Part shown: piece by piece, positions 39,286 to 48,049 of the stretch | Position numbering within the stretch: the first letter of the stretch is position 1 | Layout of the letters: each line of letters begins with the position of its first letter | Program-made: the position numbers and the translations under genes | Source: Vibrio spartinae | Lineage (GTDB): Bacteria; Pseudomonadota; Gammaproteobacteria; Enterobacterales; Vibrionaceae | Assembly: GCF_024347135.1 (NCBI RefSeq) | Contig: NZ_AP024907.1 | Span: 1,541,001-1,605,000 of the forward strand | Reading direction: 5' to 3' | DNA: 64,000 bases | The notes under the pieces: model-generated | Told to the model about the DNA's origin: nothing | Database searches by the model: none | Seen by the model: the letters and a program-made list of their open reading frames with translations, nothing else

Positions 39286-39860
39286 TTCCACTTATTCAGC
39301 ATGTATCGAAAATGATGATGTGTGCTCCCGTCTTTTCCGCTCTATCCCTTTATTTTCATCCGCTAGCCAGATTTTTTATAGTCGATTCCCCATTGACCGT
39401 AGGCATCACAGTGACTATTTGCTATAAATATATGCAATGAATTGATAATGTTTACACCCACATTTTGTATGCGGAAGAGCGGTAGCGTGGAAAAATGTTA
39501 TGCTACACCATGAGGTATGAAAGCGGACTCTTTACACCACCCAATAAAGATACGTTTTAATAGTTTTTCGCGCGTAGTGACGAGCCAGCATAAACTCTTC
39601 TAAACTAGTGAGAAACAGGGATTTCATTAACAACTCTAGCACTGTTTTTATATACAGTTTCCATCAAATCACAACGTGGATAAATTAGATAGAACGAGTC
39701 AGCATTTTGCGATAGATGTTGAAAAAGAACCGACTTTTTACTACTTGGTGGTGAGTTGTGAGATTTTCAGTTTAGAAAAGAATTAAGTTATACAGAAGTA
39801 TTCTTATAGAGTGGTTCTGTATAAGAAATGTTAGGTCTTTAATATGAGAATGGAAGTAGA
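39286..39860. other. Non-coding stretch with an inverted repeat and attC-like GTTAGGT
   Basis: No supported gene in 575 bases. At 39788-39824 a perfect 10-bp inverted repeat (TTATACAGAA/TTCTGTATAA) is followed by GTTAGGT at 39830-39836, which resembles the right-hand core of an integron attC site. This may be the degraded recombination site at the left edge of the cassette region. Confidence 0.45.
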
Positions 39861-40475
39861 ATGATTAAAAATAATAATGTTAGCGATGAGTATTTAGTTG
39901 ATCCTGAACCATTTTCTATATTTCTTGGAGTAGCAGGTTTCTTGGGATCTGTTGCTTCTCTCGCAGGTTATATAGAGTTTAAAAGAGACCAAAGAAGATT
40001 TTTTGAACAGCAAAGAGGGAAAACGCTCTTTGAAGCAAGAGACTACTTGATGTCTCTTGAAGCAGACATCATGCAAATAGAGGCATCACTAAGAAAGCTT
40101 GAGTTCATTCTTGTTGAAGGAACCTCGACTAACCAGTCATTACCGCTTTCACAGTTGAGGTTAGAGTTTGGCACTTGCAAACCCCTGTTCACATTGCATG
40201 GTTTTAGGAAGTTTGAAGAAACAATGCAAGAATTAAACAGACTTGTCGGGAAAAGTTTTGACACTACTTCACAATTGTTTCAACGGTTGTATAACCTCGA
40301 TGTACGTATACCCAAAGAAGTTTATCGCAACTTGTTGGATATACAATGCAGGCTCAACAAGGTACTTCGAAATGATCTGACGTATGAAGAAGGCTTTAAT
40401 GTATATTACGAGTTAATTATATTTACTCGCAGTGTTATTAGAAATGTGCGCACAGAAATATCTAGAACAATGTAG
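39861..40475 (+). CDS. Hypothetical cassette protein, one membrane segment
   Basis: 204 residues with GGAAG upstream of the ATG. One hydrophobic segment lies near residues 18-38 (IFLGVAGFLGSVASLAGYI), then a mainly helical soluble domain, probably coiled coil (LMSLEADIMQIEASLRKLE). I do not recognise a family. The stop lies 11 bases before an attC core, so the gene is probably the coding part of a mobile cassette. Confidence 0.6.
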   Translation: MIKNNNVSDEYLVDPEPFSIFLGVAGFLGSVASLAGYIEFKRDQRRFFEQQRGKTLFEARDYLMSLEADIMQIEASLRKLEFILVEGTSTNQSLPLSQLRLEFGTCKPLFTLHGFRKFEETMQELNRLVGKSFDTTSQLFQRLYNLDVRIPKEVYRNLLDIQCRLNKVLRNDLTYEEGFNVYYELIIFTRSVIRNVRTEISRTM

Positions 40476-40485
40476 TGTAGCAATG

Positions 40486-40604
40486 ACCTAACACATAGCT
40501 GCACGCGCGGACACATACTGCTATGCTCGTTTTGTGTCTGTCGCTGTGCTCCATTTTCACACAAAACGCTCTCCGCAGCATGTGCCGGTGAGCAAGGCGT
40601 AGGC
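40486..40604 (+). repeat. attC site of integron cassette
   Basis: Left core ACCTAAC at 40486; right end GGCGTAGGC, one T short of the expected GGCGTTAGGC. The interior has imperfect dyad symmetry (CGTTTTGTGT against ACACAAAACG). The length of 119 nt fits large Vibrio-type sites. Confidence 0.65.
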
Positions 40605-40622
40605 AAATAACGGAGAAGAATA

Positions 40623-41195
40623 TTGTTCGACGAATTGTTTTCTAATTTAGCGCCCATACTGGAAGTCACTATTAAAACCAAAGAGGGGCTCTTTGGTCTA
40701 ATGATCGTTGCATTATCCATTGTAGGCACCATCTTATTCAGGAAAGCAAATGAGTGGATAAGGTTTATTATATTTTTGTTTCTCTTTGTCGGCGTTGGTT
40801 TATACGGATACGCAATAATAGATGATAAAAATTTTACCCCGCCTGACCGAGAAATAGAAAAACAAACCGAGAAAGCAAACCCCGAAAGCAAGACGCCCGT
40901 AGTAAGCAAACATTACGAAGGTTGGATATACCTTGGCACTTATAGGGATGAGAAATGGATAAAACCGCGATTTCATAACCCAAAGGGAATGCCTCAGGGA
41001 GAAATATCGGTATCACAGGAGCGGCCTCTCATGACTATGCTTCCGGAACGAAAAAGCTTTTTCAGTACTGAATACGACTATGGGGATAAGCTTGTTGATA
41101 TACCACCGAATGCGAAAGTTACTGTATTGAAAACTGAATATATTGGTAGAAGTAGGGTATATGCAAAAGTTGTATATATTGCAAAAGATGCCTAA
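40623..41195 (+). CDS. Hypothetical cassette membrane protein
   Basis: 190 residues starting at TTG, chosen because GGAGAAG lies just upstream and follows the attC. Two hydrophobic segments (about 24-40 and 46-66) form a hairpin. A charged linker and a C-terminal domain rich in beta-type pattern follow, perhaps SH3-like (VDIPPNAKVTVLKTEYIG). No family is recognised. The stop overlaps the next attC core, the normal cassette layout. Confidence 0.6.
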   Translation: MFDELFSNLAPILEVTIKTKEGLFGLMIVALSIVGTILFRKANEWIRFIIFLFLFVGVGLYGYAIIDDKNFTPPDREIEKQTEKANPESKTPVVSKHYEGWIYLGTYRDEKWIKPRFHNPKGMPQGEISVSQERPLMTMLPERKSFFSTEYDYGDKLVDIPPNAKVTVLKTEYIGRSRVYAKVVYIAKDA

Positions 41196-41261
41196 CAATC
41201 ACATCCAGCCGACCCAAAAACCGCTACGCGTTTTTCGGTCGACTGATGTGTGGCGTTATAT
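41190..41261 (+). repeat. attC site of integron cassette
   Basis: GCCTAAC at the left and GGCGTTATAT at the right enclose 72 nt with paired arms (ACATCCAGCCGACC against GGTCGACTGATGTG; CGAAAAACGC type core). A clear attC. Confidence 0.88.
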
Positions 41262-41276
41262 TTTTTTGGAGTATTA

Positions 41277-41588
41277 ATGGACGCTGATAAATTTACAATA
41301 TTAGTGAAAGAACAAGCTAGAGATTTTTCTGTTGAATGGTCTGAAGGTGACAATGTCGGAGTATCTGCTCAAGCACAAGAATGGCTTAATAATTTATCTT
41401 CTCAACATAAAGCATTATTACGTGAAGTTTTGGAAGAGACAGTAGATATTAGTTTAATTAAGTTATTTGAAATAATGGATGGTGTGCACAGTTCGAATGC
41501 AGAACCAGTAGAGGCTTCAATTGGCAATAGCAGAATCTCAGGTAAGGGATGTTCTCAATTGCATGATTTATATGCGAGTAAAATATAA
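41277..41588 (+). CDS. Hypothetical small cassette protein
   Basis: 103 residues from ATG 41277, placed by GGAG 6 bases upstream and by its position 16 bases after the attC core. Acidic and soluble; no recognised family. The segment LSSQHKALLREVLEETVDISLIKLFEIMDG suggests a helical fold. The stop overlaps the left half of a disrupted attC. Confidence 0.6.
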   Translation: MDADKFTILVKEQARDFSVEWSEGDNVGVSAQAQEWLNNLSSQHKALLREVLEETVDISLIKLFEIMDGVHSSNAEPVEASIGNSRISGKGCSQLHDLYASKI

Positions 41589-41606
41589 CAAGCCGTTAAA
41601 GGAGAC
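41583..41606 (+). repeat. Left half of an attC interrupted by an insertion
   Basis: ATATAACAAGCCG is a left attC core plus spacer. The right half does not follow; instead IS110-family sequence begins. The matching right half, ending GGCGTTATAT, appears at 42529-42553. Confidence 0.6.
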
Positions 41607-41634
41607 TGTTCATTATTCTGTGTCACGCCCATTT

Positions 41635-42450
41635 TTATAAGTCCAGATATGGAGTGATTCGGCCTTCAAAGTGGATGCTGAGCTGAGACAGTGTCAGGTT
41701 CCAGTTCTGCACCGGATGTGTCCACATACCTTCATACAACAGCTTGAGCAAGCTGGTAATCGGTTCAGATAGTGGTGAGCTTTTTCTTTACCGCGCAAAT
41801 AGAGCACTGCCGCTTCAGAGAATGCCCATTTAAGATGCGCATTCCCGATTTTATTTCCCTGAGTGCCATAGGTTTTACCCGCCGATTCTGCTTTGCATTT
41901 GACTACGCGGGCATACGACGCGAAATTTTGAACGGATTCAAATCGGGAGATATCCCCGATTTCATATAAAATGGTGAGCGATAATATTTTGCCGATACCG
42001 GGAACGGTTTTGAGCAGTTCAAGATAAACAGGGTTGTGGGCTTTCGCTTGTTGTTCAATAAACCAGTCAACTTGGGCCAGCTCCTTTGTTCGCTTGGGTA
42101 ATCATAAACAATGGGAAAATTTCCGCCGCGCAGTAATGAGGCTATTTTGAATGAATCGACTTTATCATTTTTAGTTTTTCCGCTGTGTATCGCTTTCATA
42201 TACAGTGCATGACCAAGAATGAAATCGATGTTGAGCTCTCTGCACCAGTCAGAGACCCAATACCAACAATACATGCATTCGACGCCAACAATGACATGAC
42301 CAATATACGGTTCGAGGATGAGTAATAAATCGTCTTTATTGGCCGTAATCTTTTTATGAACGATGACATTGGCTTGTGAGTCAAGAATACAGACATAAAG
42401 TAAACGGGCATGGAAATCGATACCACAATAGTATGGATGAAAATCTCATT
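41635..42450 (-). pseudogene. IS110-family transposase, degraded
   Basis: Minus-strand reading gives N-terminal YYCGIDFHARLLYVCILD, then HALYMKAIHSGKTKNDKVDSF (DEDD-type catalytic region) and the C-terminal SEAAVLYLRGKEKAHHYLNR up to the stop at 41635. At least two frameshifts are present: an extra T near the start codon and a break near 42105. The total is shorter than the usual 330-340 residues. It cannot make a working transposase and sits between two halves of an attC. Confidence 0.85.
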
Positions 42451-42478
42451 GAGTATCAAGAAGCTGCAATCTGACTCC

Positions 42479-42553
42479 GCAACCTGTCACTTGTTTTGCA
42501 AAAAAACGCAAAACAAGTGACAGGTTGCTACGCAGTTGAGCTTGGCGTTATAT
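42479..42553 (+). repeat. Right part of interrupted attC with perfect 21-bp palindrome
   Basis: GCAACCTGTCACTTGTTTTGC (42479-42499) and its exact complement (42508-42528) flank an 8-base A-rich loop. CTACGCAGTTGAGCTTGGCGTTATAT follows, whose end is an attC right core. The perfect arms would extrude a very stable hairpin, more regular than normal attC sites. Confidence 0.75.
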
Positions 42554-42865
42554 GCCAGTGATCAAAAAATCGATAGCTGCGATGATTTCATCACGAAATG
42601 TGCTAATGTCGTCTACGGGGTCGCTTAATAATTTGGCAGGAACACTTGCCATTTGATGAGTTAGGATTACAAATTCGCCCTCATCAATATGAATTGTTGG
42701 GCATAAATGGCTAGGAGCTTTCTTTTCCAATAATTCGAAAGGAGTTAGAGGAATTACCAAACGAGTATTTAGTGTGTCAAGTAACTCGCTCTGCACATCG
42801 ACAAAGAATGGATAAGCAGTAGCAGTACTTTTATCGTTGTTTTTATATAATATGAATTGTGACAT
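42548..42865 (-). CDS. ccdB: CcdB-family toxin
   Basis: 105 residues matching CcdB in length and sequence pattern: MSQFILYKN..., YPFFVDVQSELLDTLNTRLVIPL, CPTIHIDEGEFVILTHQMASVP and the C-terminal IIAAIDFLITGI (the usual end is GI). CcdB poisons DNA gyrase unless bound by CcdA. The start overlaps the ccdA stop (TAATG). It lies on the strand opposite to the attC sites, so the cassette is in reverse orientation and needs its own promoter. Such pairs stabilise cassette arrays. Confidence 0.93.
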   Translation of the reverse strand: MSQFILYKNNDKSTATAYPFFVDVQSELLDTLNTRLVIPLTPFELLEKKAPSHLCPTIHIDEGEFVILTHQMASVPAKLLSDPVDDISTFRDEIIAAIDFLITGI

Positions 42866-43110
42866 TAAAATACTCGGTGTGAATCAGAAAAAAGTCCGTA
42901 TTTTTCAGTTAAATCGTTGCAAACGTCAATTGCTGCTGAGTTTTGTTCTAGCCATTCAGCTTTTAATCGTTGGCTAACTTCTTTCTCAAGAGCCCTCTCC
43001 ATTGTGGCGGATAGGTTTATGTTCAACCGTTTTGCTTGAGCAAGTAATTCACTGTTAAGGCTTAAGTTTGTAGCTTTTTTGGGAGCTTGCGAATTTAGAT
43101 TGTTTCTCAT
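42865..43110 (-). CDS. ccdA: CcdA-family antitoxin
   Basis: 81 residues from the internal ATG at 43110. Ribbon-helix-helix N-terminus (KKATNLSLNSELLAQAKRLNINLSATME as pattern) and C-terminal EWLEQNSAAIDVCNDLTEKYGLFSD, typical of CcdA, which wraps CcdB. The longer reading from 43173 would begin inside the attC, so the internal start is preferred. A start-proximal TAAC..GAGG on the minus strand could serve as ribosome site. Confidence 0.92.
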   Translation of the reverse strand: MRNNLNSQAPKKATNLSLNSELLAQAKRLNINLSATMERALEKEVSQRLKAEWLEQNSAAIDVCNDLTEKYGLFSDSHRVF

Positions 43111-43164
43111 AAAGTTACCTCGTGCGCATAAGTATTGCGCATGAATTATAGGTGATCGAAAAGT

Positions 43165-43270
43165 ATATAACAAGGCGCAGCAGCGGACATATTTTAGTTG
43201 GGCACTTGTGGTTTAAAGTTATAAGGTTGCTAGTGCAACGGTAAAAGTGCCGCTGTGCTAGGCGTTGGTA
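43165..43270 (+). repeat. attC site after the ccdAB cassette
   Basis: ATATAAC at the left with AAGGCGCAGCAGCGG; the right side reads CCGCTGTGCTAGGCGTT and continues GGTATG. Arms CAGCAGCGG and CCGCTGTGCT pair. The right core deviates from GTTRRRY, probably because the adjoining insertion sequence altered it. Confidence 0.75.
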
Positions 43271-44531
43271 TGACTCCCCACGTCAAGTAGCACACAGCCA
43301 TTTCTTCTAAATGAATAGACTTTTTGTACTGTTCAAAAAGAGATGAGTGAACACATTGGAAGAAGCCGGTAAATTCGTCGGTTATCATGCTGGTATCCGT
43401 AGATTATTTGGTGTTCACCAAACAGAGTTAACCTGACTTGATACGTCGTGGCACCGTTTCTTCAGTCTATGCTCGTGGTTCAATCAGATAGCTATCTGAT
43501 TGCCATCCTAACACCGTCGGAGCTTATGCCACTGCCGTGGCTTGTTCCAACGTATCCACTCAAATTGATAAATCATACAGGCACTCTCGCTAACCGCAAT
43601 TTAGGATCGACTCTGGTAAGGACAATTTCTCTTGATATAGCCCAGATGTAAGCGCTCATTTCTCGTGCTATCGCGGTTACTACCAGATTGTAATGCTTCC
43701 CTTTTTTAATGAGTCGTTGATAGCGTTTACACAGCCTTAACTGTGCTTGCCAAGCTATATCGACGATTTCTTTAGGAAGCCTTTCTTGCCGTATTTGTAA
43801 ATCCGTAGAGATGTTAGCGGGATAGCGATAGCTGTGAGCGCCTTCAACAAGAAGACGCCTTGCTCTGCTATTGCCACATTTGGTGATGGCACCAATATGA
43901 CGTTTACCTCCGCTGGAATGTTCAGAAGGAACTAATCCCAGATAGATAGGCCATAAGCTTTCTGGGATGATCAAAACGATTCAAGTCGCCTAGCTCAGCA
44001 ATCACGCCTGTTGCAACGAGCATTCTCACCACGAAGAGCTTGTATCGCTTTAACAACAGGATAATATCGCCATGTTTTTACTTGATGAGATAACTCATTA
44101 TCTAATCGTTCCAGCCTTGTCATACGTTCAGTGATGGTTTGTATGGCTTCCTGTAAAACGATTTGCTGAGCGGAATGAGGTAATACCAGTTCCGTCAGCC
44201 ACCGTAAATGTTTCAAAGACCAGTTTGCCGTCCCTTCATAGTGAATGTTATTGCGTAAAAGTAAGGCTTTGGGATATTTAGTTTGAAATTGACGGGCAAA
44301 CTTTTTGATAGCCACCTTAGAGCTTGATATACGCCCGAAATGAATAGGTGTCGCTCCGCGCTGCTCCTCGATATAGGCGATTTCAATAAACTCTTTCTGA
44401 GTGTCCAGCTCTATAAAAACTATGCTATGTTCAATCATGCTAGCCTCCATGATTTAGTTGTTGACACACTAATTATGGCTCTGGTTTTACACGAACCCAC
44501 GGAATTGGAGGCTAGCTCTCGTGGGGAGTCA
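43271..44531 (-). mobile_element. IS1111/IS110-family insertion next to attC
   Basis: Inverted termini TGACTCCCCACG and CGTGGGGAGTCA mark about 1.26 kb holding a broken IS110-type transposase. The left terminus abuts the attC at 43270; the right one abuts the next cassette (ATTATGTC). The 300 bases past the transposase stop (43271-43572) have no supported gene and are where IS1111-type elements encode their guide (seek/bridge) RNA. Ends are proposed from the inverted repeat only. Confidence 0.6.
43573..44450 (-). pseudogene. IS1111/IS110 transposase with deletion and frameshift
   Basis: The N-terminal part ([17 protein letters not shown]) runs to 43995 and the C-terminal part (GLVPSEHSSGGKRHIGAITKCGN as pattern) from about 43980 to 43573. 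The break near 43985 is a frameshift, since ALRG and [10 protein letters not shown] can be read across it. After KYPKA a central segment of the DEDD domain is missing. The conserved serine region (SGGKRHIG) is typical of IS110 C-terminal domains. Not functional. Confidence 0.85.
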
Positions 44532-44565
44532 TTATGTCTATAAGCTTTGGAAGGAAATTCTTACT

Positions 44566-44955
44566 ATGACGATAGTAGAGCAGATAGTAAATCGAGAAAT
44601 TGAAGCTGTAATCATTTATGAATCCACTAACGTTATCGCGTTTGCAGATCACGACCCAATAAATTTTGGGCACATACTGATTTGTCCTGCCTATCCTTAT
44701 GAGAGTTATATTGAGCTTCCCGATCATATCCTATTTGAAATACATTCGGTGGCGAAAGATCTCTATAAACGTATTGAGGATGTATTTGCACCAGATGGTA
44801 TTTCCTTTATCCAAAACAACGGAAAGTTTAATGAATTATCTCACTACCATTTGCATATCTTCCCTAGGTTTAACGACGATCAGTTTGGTTGGCGAAGTAG
44901 TGGTCTTGGAGTTCAAAGCATAGAAAGACTGCGTGAATCTTTAGCATGCTTATAA
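44566..44955 (+). CDS. HIT-family protein
   Basis: 129 residues from ATG 44566 (GGAAGGAA upstream). MTIVEQIVNREIEAVIIYES and FADHDPINFGHILICP are typical HIT N-terminal elements, and HYHLHIFPR gives the HxHxHxx catalytic triad. HIT proteins hydrolyse nucleoside phosphoramidates or dinucleotide polyphosphates. It follows an IS end and its stop runs into an attC left core, so it is a cassette gene. The exact substrate cannot be told. Confidence 0.88.
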   Translation: MTIVEQIVNREIEAVIIYESTNVIAFADHDPINFGHILICPAYPYESYIELPDHILFEIHSVAKDLYKRIEDVFAPDGISFIQNNGKFNELSHYHLHIFPRFNDDQFGWRSSGLGVQSIERLRESLACL

Positions 44956-44967
44956 CAAGATCATTGG
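44950..44967 (+). repeat. Left half of attC cut by an IS110 fragment
   Basis: TTATAACAAGATC is an attC left core at the HIT stop. Directly after it TGGACTCCC matches the IS terminus type seen at 43271. Confidence 0.5.
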
Positions 44968-45024
44968 ACTCCCGCTCTAATCACTGACTAACATTTGAGT
45001 GAGCAAACCTGTTGGGAGAACGAG

Positions 45025-45213
45025 ATGAATACAACGATTATTGGCGTTGACTTGGCGACTAAAGCGATTCAAGTATGCGTTTATGCACACTCCAAGGTAC
45101 AGTCTAATAAAGAACTGACACCTCAGCAATTTAATGCGTTTTTGCGCCAACAATCTCCATGTGTCGTGGTCTTTGAATCTTGTAGTGGTTCTAATTATTG
45201 GGCGCAATATTGG
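45025..45213 (+). pseudogene. IS110-family transposase, N-terminal fragment
   Basis: MNTTIIGVDLATKAIQVCVYA through VVFESCSGSNYWAQ is the start of an IS110 transposase (first DEDD acidic residue in GVDLA, Glu in FESCSG). The homology stops near 45213 and the next cassette follows. Only about 63 residues remain. Confidence 0.85.
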
Positions 45214-45271
45214 TTCCCCACGCTTGGCATTTTGGGTGGGGTACATCAGTGTATAAGAGTAGAGTTTAATT

Positions 45272-45967
45272 ATGCCTGAAATTCAAAAAATATATGATGA
45301 TATGTGGGTGAATGCAATTCAGTGTATTAAAGATGATAAGTATGGAGTGGACAACTTAATAAACTCTCCAGAGGATACTAGGAGAGGGGTGACAGTTTTA
45401 TCTTATCTTAGTAATGATATTGGCGTTGGAATACGTGAACTATTAGGTGAGTTGAAGCAGATTGAACCAGATCAATATTATTACCCTACGAATGAATTTC
45501 ATTTAACAGTATTATCTATCATCACTTGTGTTAAAGGTTTTAAACTATCAGACATTGATGTAAAGGCGTACTCTGATGCATTTGAACAGGCGGTGGAAGA
45601 TATCGGGCCGCTTCAAATTAGATATACAGGTGTTACTGCGTCACCATCTTGTATTTTAGTCCAAGGATTTCCTGATAATGAGCAGTTAAATATATTGCGT
45701 GACAAGCTACGAGTAAGCTTTAAGAAATTGAATCTTTATACAACTATTGATTTAAGATATGAGATCTCAACTGCACATTGCACAGTAGTTCGGTTCCGAG
45801 CACCGCTGAGAAATAGATATGCGTTTATAGAGCTGCTTTCTAAGTACAGAAAAATTGAGTTTGGTACATTTGAAGTAAATAGGCTAGATTTTGTTTTTAA
45901 TAATTGGTATCAAGACTTGTCGGTAACAAAGCTGTTATCTAGCAAAGGACTTAAAATCATCAAATAA
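45272..45967 (+). CDS. 2H phosphoesterase (2'-5' RNA ligase-like) cassette protein
   Basis: 231 residues. The two HxTx motifs of the 2H superfamily are visible, HLTV (in NEFHLTVLSI) and HCTV (in TAHCTVVRF), spaced about 100 residues apart as expected. The family includes cyclic-phosphodiesterases and 2'-5' RNA ligases. A GAGTAGAG sequence precedes the ATG. The stop is followed by ACATAACAAGC, an attC left core, so it is or was a cassette gene. Codon use is AT-rich compared with neighbours. Substrate unknown, possibly RNA ends or a nucleotide signal. Confidence 0.75.
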   Translation: MPEIQKIYDDMWVNAIQCIKDDKYGVDNLINSPEDTRRGVTVLSYLSNDIGVGIRELLGELKQIEPDQYYYPTNEFHLTVLSIITCVKGFKLSDIDVKAYSDAFEQAVEDIGPLQIRYTGVTASPSCILVQGFPDNEQLNILRDKLRVSFKKLNLYTTIDLRYEISTAHCTVVRFRAPLRNRYAFIELLSKYRKIEFGTFEVNRLDFVFNNWYQDLSVTKLLSSKGLKIIK

Positions 45968-45970
45968 TAC

Positions 45971-45981
45971 ACATAACAAGC
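45971..45981 (+). repeat. attC left-core remnant
   Basis: ACATAACAAGC follows the 2H gene. No convincing right core is found before the uspA-like gene at 46136, so the site is degraded. Confidence 0.4.
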
Positions 45982-46135
45982 AATCATCAAACAAACTAAT
46001 CGCTTAGACTCTACTTTGAAATACGGCTTAGTTATGAAAGAAAATAGAATCGCTTAAATTGTATTTTGTCTATGTGACAATATGTATATTTAGACATATT
46101 GTCACCGTTTTCGCAAAATTTTAAGTTTTTTACAG

Positions 46136-46567
46136 CTACTGTGTAACTTTTACTAGCAGGATATCACAGGGCATTGCTTCAATTAGCGGAGCAGAAACGG
46201 ACATAAAAAACTGTCCTAATCGGCTATAATGATGGTGGCCCATAATTAATAAATCGATATTATTTTCCTTTATGGTCTCTATAATTTCATTGGATAGCTC
46301 ACCCGAACAAATAATTGAATTGGTCACTGGGTAATCAAGATCCCCCAGCTTTGCTAAAATGTCGGATTGAGAGCGAGTTCGGGCCATCTCATCATATTTT
46401 TCAAAGTCGAAGTCTAATTCGCCAATATAGAAATCCTCAAATTTCATGTCAATATGAATCGTAGATAAAGTCGCGTTATGATTACGAGCTATTTCAACGC
46501 CTTTATTGACTATAGTTTTTAAATTTTCATTAGTATTAATTGCGACCAAAATATTGTGGTAAGACAT
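46136..46567 (-). CDS. Universal stress protein, UspA type
   Basis: 143 residues with the Usp fold pattern: HNILVAINTNEN at the start, IDLLIMGHHHYSRLGQ, and a final PCDILLVKV. The G-2X-G-9X-G(S/T) ATP-binding motif is replaced by GHHHYSRLGQ, as in the non-ATP-binding UspA class. AAGGAA precedes the start. It lies 10 bases after yeiH on the same strand, so the two are probably one operon. AT-rich. Confidence 0.88.
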   Translation of the reverse strand: MSYHNILVAINTNENLKTIVNKGVEIARNHNATLSTIHIDMKFEDFYIGELDFDFEKYDEMARTRSQSDILAKLGDLDYPVTNSIICSGELSNEIIETIKENNIDLLIMGHHHYSRLGQFFMSVSAPLIEAMPCDILLVKVTQ

Positions 46568-46577
46568 AAGTAATTCC

Positions 46578-47588
46578 TTAAAGTAGATGAATGCCGGTTG
46601 AAACTAAATTAGTAACGAAATAACCACCAACGATTAGCCAAATCCATAAAATAGTGGCTAAAATAATCGGTTTAATTCCTACGCCACGAATTTTGTTAAT
46701 ATTTGTATCTAAACCCAATGCCCCCATAGCCATTGTTAATAAGAAAACAGAAGCTTTAGTTAGAATCCCAACAACCGCTACCGGAATAATATGAGTTGAA
46801 TTAATACCCGCAGCAACAACGAAGAAAATAGCAAACCATGGAATAGTGATTTTTACTTTTTCTCCAGACAAGTTGGCACGATTACGAGTAAGGTAATAAC
46901 TCAAAATCATTAAAAAAGGCGCTAGCATCATCACTCGAGTTAATTTCACAATAACGGCAGTAACCGATATGCCATGACTCATTGCATTAGCTGCTGCCAC
47001 GACTTGCGCAACTTCATGGATGGTCGCACCGGTATAAATCCCCATGATGGTATCATTCACTGCAAATACATGATAAATCAAAGGATAAACGAACATACCA
47101 AGCGTACCAAAAATTACGACAGTAGCCACCGCAACCGCTGTATGGTGAGGTTTAGGTTTTAAGACCGGCTCGGTACCCAAAATAGCTGCGGCACCACAAA
47201 TTGAAGACCCTACAGCAGTAAGCATAGCGGCTTCTTTTTCCATTTTTAAGAATTTGATACCAATATAAGAACCGCCAACAAATGTCACCGAAATAATAAT
47301 AAGATCGGTGATAAGACCAACACTGCCTACACTAATAATTTGTTGGAAAGTGATAAAGAAACCATAGAGAACAATTCCTAACCTAAGCAACTTTTGCTGA
47401 CTAAATTTTATTCCAATTTCAGCAGACTTTGGTATTCTAGAGCCCGCTATATTACCAATAATCATTCCTAAAATAATGCAAATCACCAACGAGCTAATTT
47501 GGTAATGTCTGAAAAAATTAATTGTAGATAAATAATAAGATATCAATGACAATATCAGTGTAAATATAATGCCTTTTAGATATTTCAT
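46578..47588 (-). CDS. yeiH: YeiH-family putative sulfate exporter
   Basis: Integral membrane protein of 336 residues with about ten hydrophobic segments. ILGMIIGN, GSSICGAAAILGTEPVLK, GATIHEVAQVVAAA and MGALGLDTN are hallmarks of the UPF0324/YeiH family (PF03601). Members are annotated as sulfate exporters on limited evidence. GGAGG lies 5 bases before the ATG. Coupled with the uspA-like gene. It sits inside the cassette/IS-rich region and is more AT-rich than the flanking backbone. Confidence 0.88.
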   Translation of the reverse strand: MKYLKGIIFTLILSLISYYLSTINFFRHYQISSLVICIILGMIIGNIAGSRIPKSAEIGIKFSQQKLLRLGIVLYGFFITFQQIISVGSVGLITDLIIISVTFVGGSYIGIKFLKMEKEAAMLTAVGSSICGAAAILGTEPVLKPKPHHTAVAVATVVIFGTLGMFVYPLIYHVFAVNDTIMGIYTGATIHEVAQVVAAANAMSHGISVTAVIVKLTRVMMLAPFLMILSYYLTRNRANLSGEKVKITIPWFAIFFVVAAGINSTHIIPVAVVGILTKASVFLLTMAMGALGLDTNINKIRGVGIKPIILATILWIWLIVGGYFVTNLVSTGIHLL

Positions 47589-47734
47589 AAGTCCTCCATA
47601 AGCTATAGCGCTATGCTAACTAATTAGTACTCATACTGATATCGAGATAAAATTTACAAACGTTTAGTTTTATTGAACATCTACGGCAATAAATTCATGA
47701 TCTCTTTTATGGATGGAACAAAGAGAGAACTCAT

Positions 47735-47779
47735 AAACCTATCCTTGTACTGTATAAAAGACAGTGCAAGGATAGGTTT
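47735..47779. repeat. 19-bp inverted repeat, attC-like setting
   Basis: AAACCTATCCTTGTACTGT and ACAGTGCAAGGATAGGTTT pair with a single wobble around a 7-base loop. GGAGCGTTATGT at 47801-47812 reads on the minus strand as ACATAAC at the stop of the SDR fragment, as cassette genes end in an attC core. The hairpin resembles the one at 42479-42528. The rest of 47589-47806 has no supported gene. Confidence 0.55.
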
Positions 47780-47806
47780 GTATCTAAAATTAACTAATAC
47801 GGAGCG

Positions 47807-48045
47807 TTATGTTCCTTGCTCTGCAGACGAACAGGCAACGGTCAGTGCGTCCTTAGGATGGGGTACCAGAGTCATCAGATCACTTGTGGTCGTTTCCAGA
47901 AATCCTGACATTGCTGAGGCATAGATTGACATTAACATGGGTGGTTGAAATGGAAGTAGTTGCAAATTATCAAGTCTGGTTCTCTCTGCAGTAAAGCTTG
48001 TCGGCTCATAAGGAATACCAATACGTTGCGCTAGGTCTGGTAATG
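47807..48045 (-). pseudogene. C-terminal fragment of an NAD(P)-binding (NmrA/SDR-like) gene
   Basis: Minus-strand frame gives PFSLPDLAQRIGIPYEPTS, then NLQLLPFQPPMLMSIYASA and a stop at 47807. It looks like the end of an NmrA/SDR-type oxidoreductase of the kind often divergent from HxlR regulators; the family call is tentative. The N-terminal Rossmann part is missing: at about 48047 the sequence switches to the HxlR fragment. Confidence 0.55.
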
Positions 48046-48049
48046 AGAA

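Noticed and set aside
42196..42459. 87-residue minus-strand ORF
   Set aside because: It is an out-of-frame reading of the IS110 transposase N-terminus caused by the frameshift near the start.
47673..47924. 83-residue plus-strand ORF
   Set aside because: It spans the 19-bp palindrome and runs antisense to the SDR fragment; composition and lack of a ribosome site argue against a gene.
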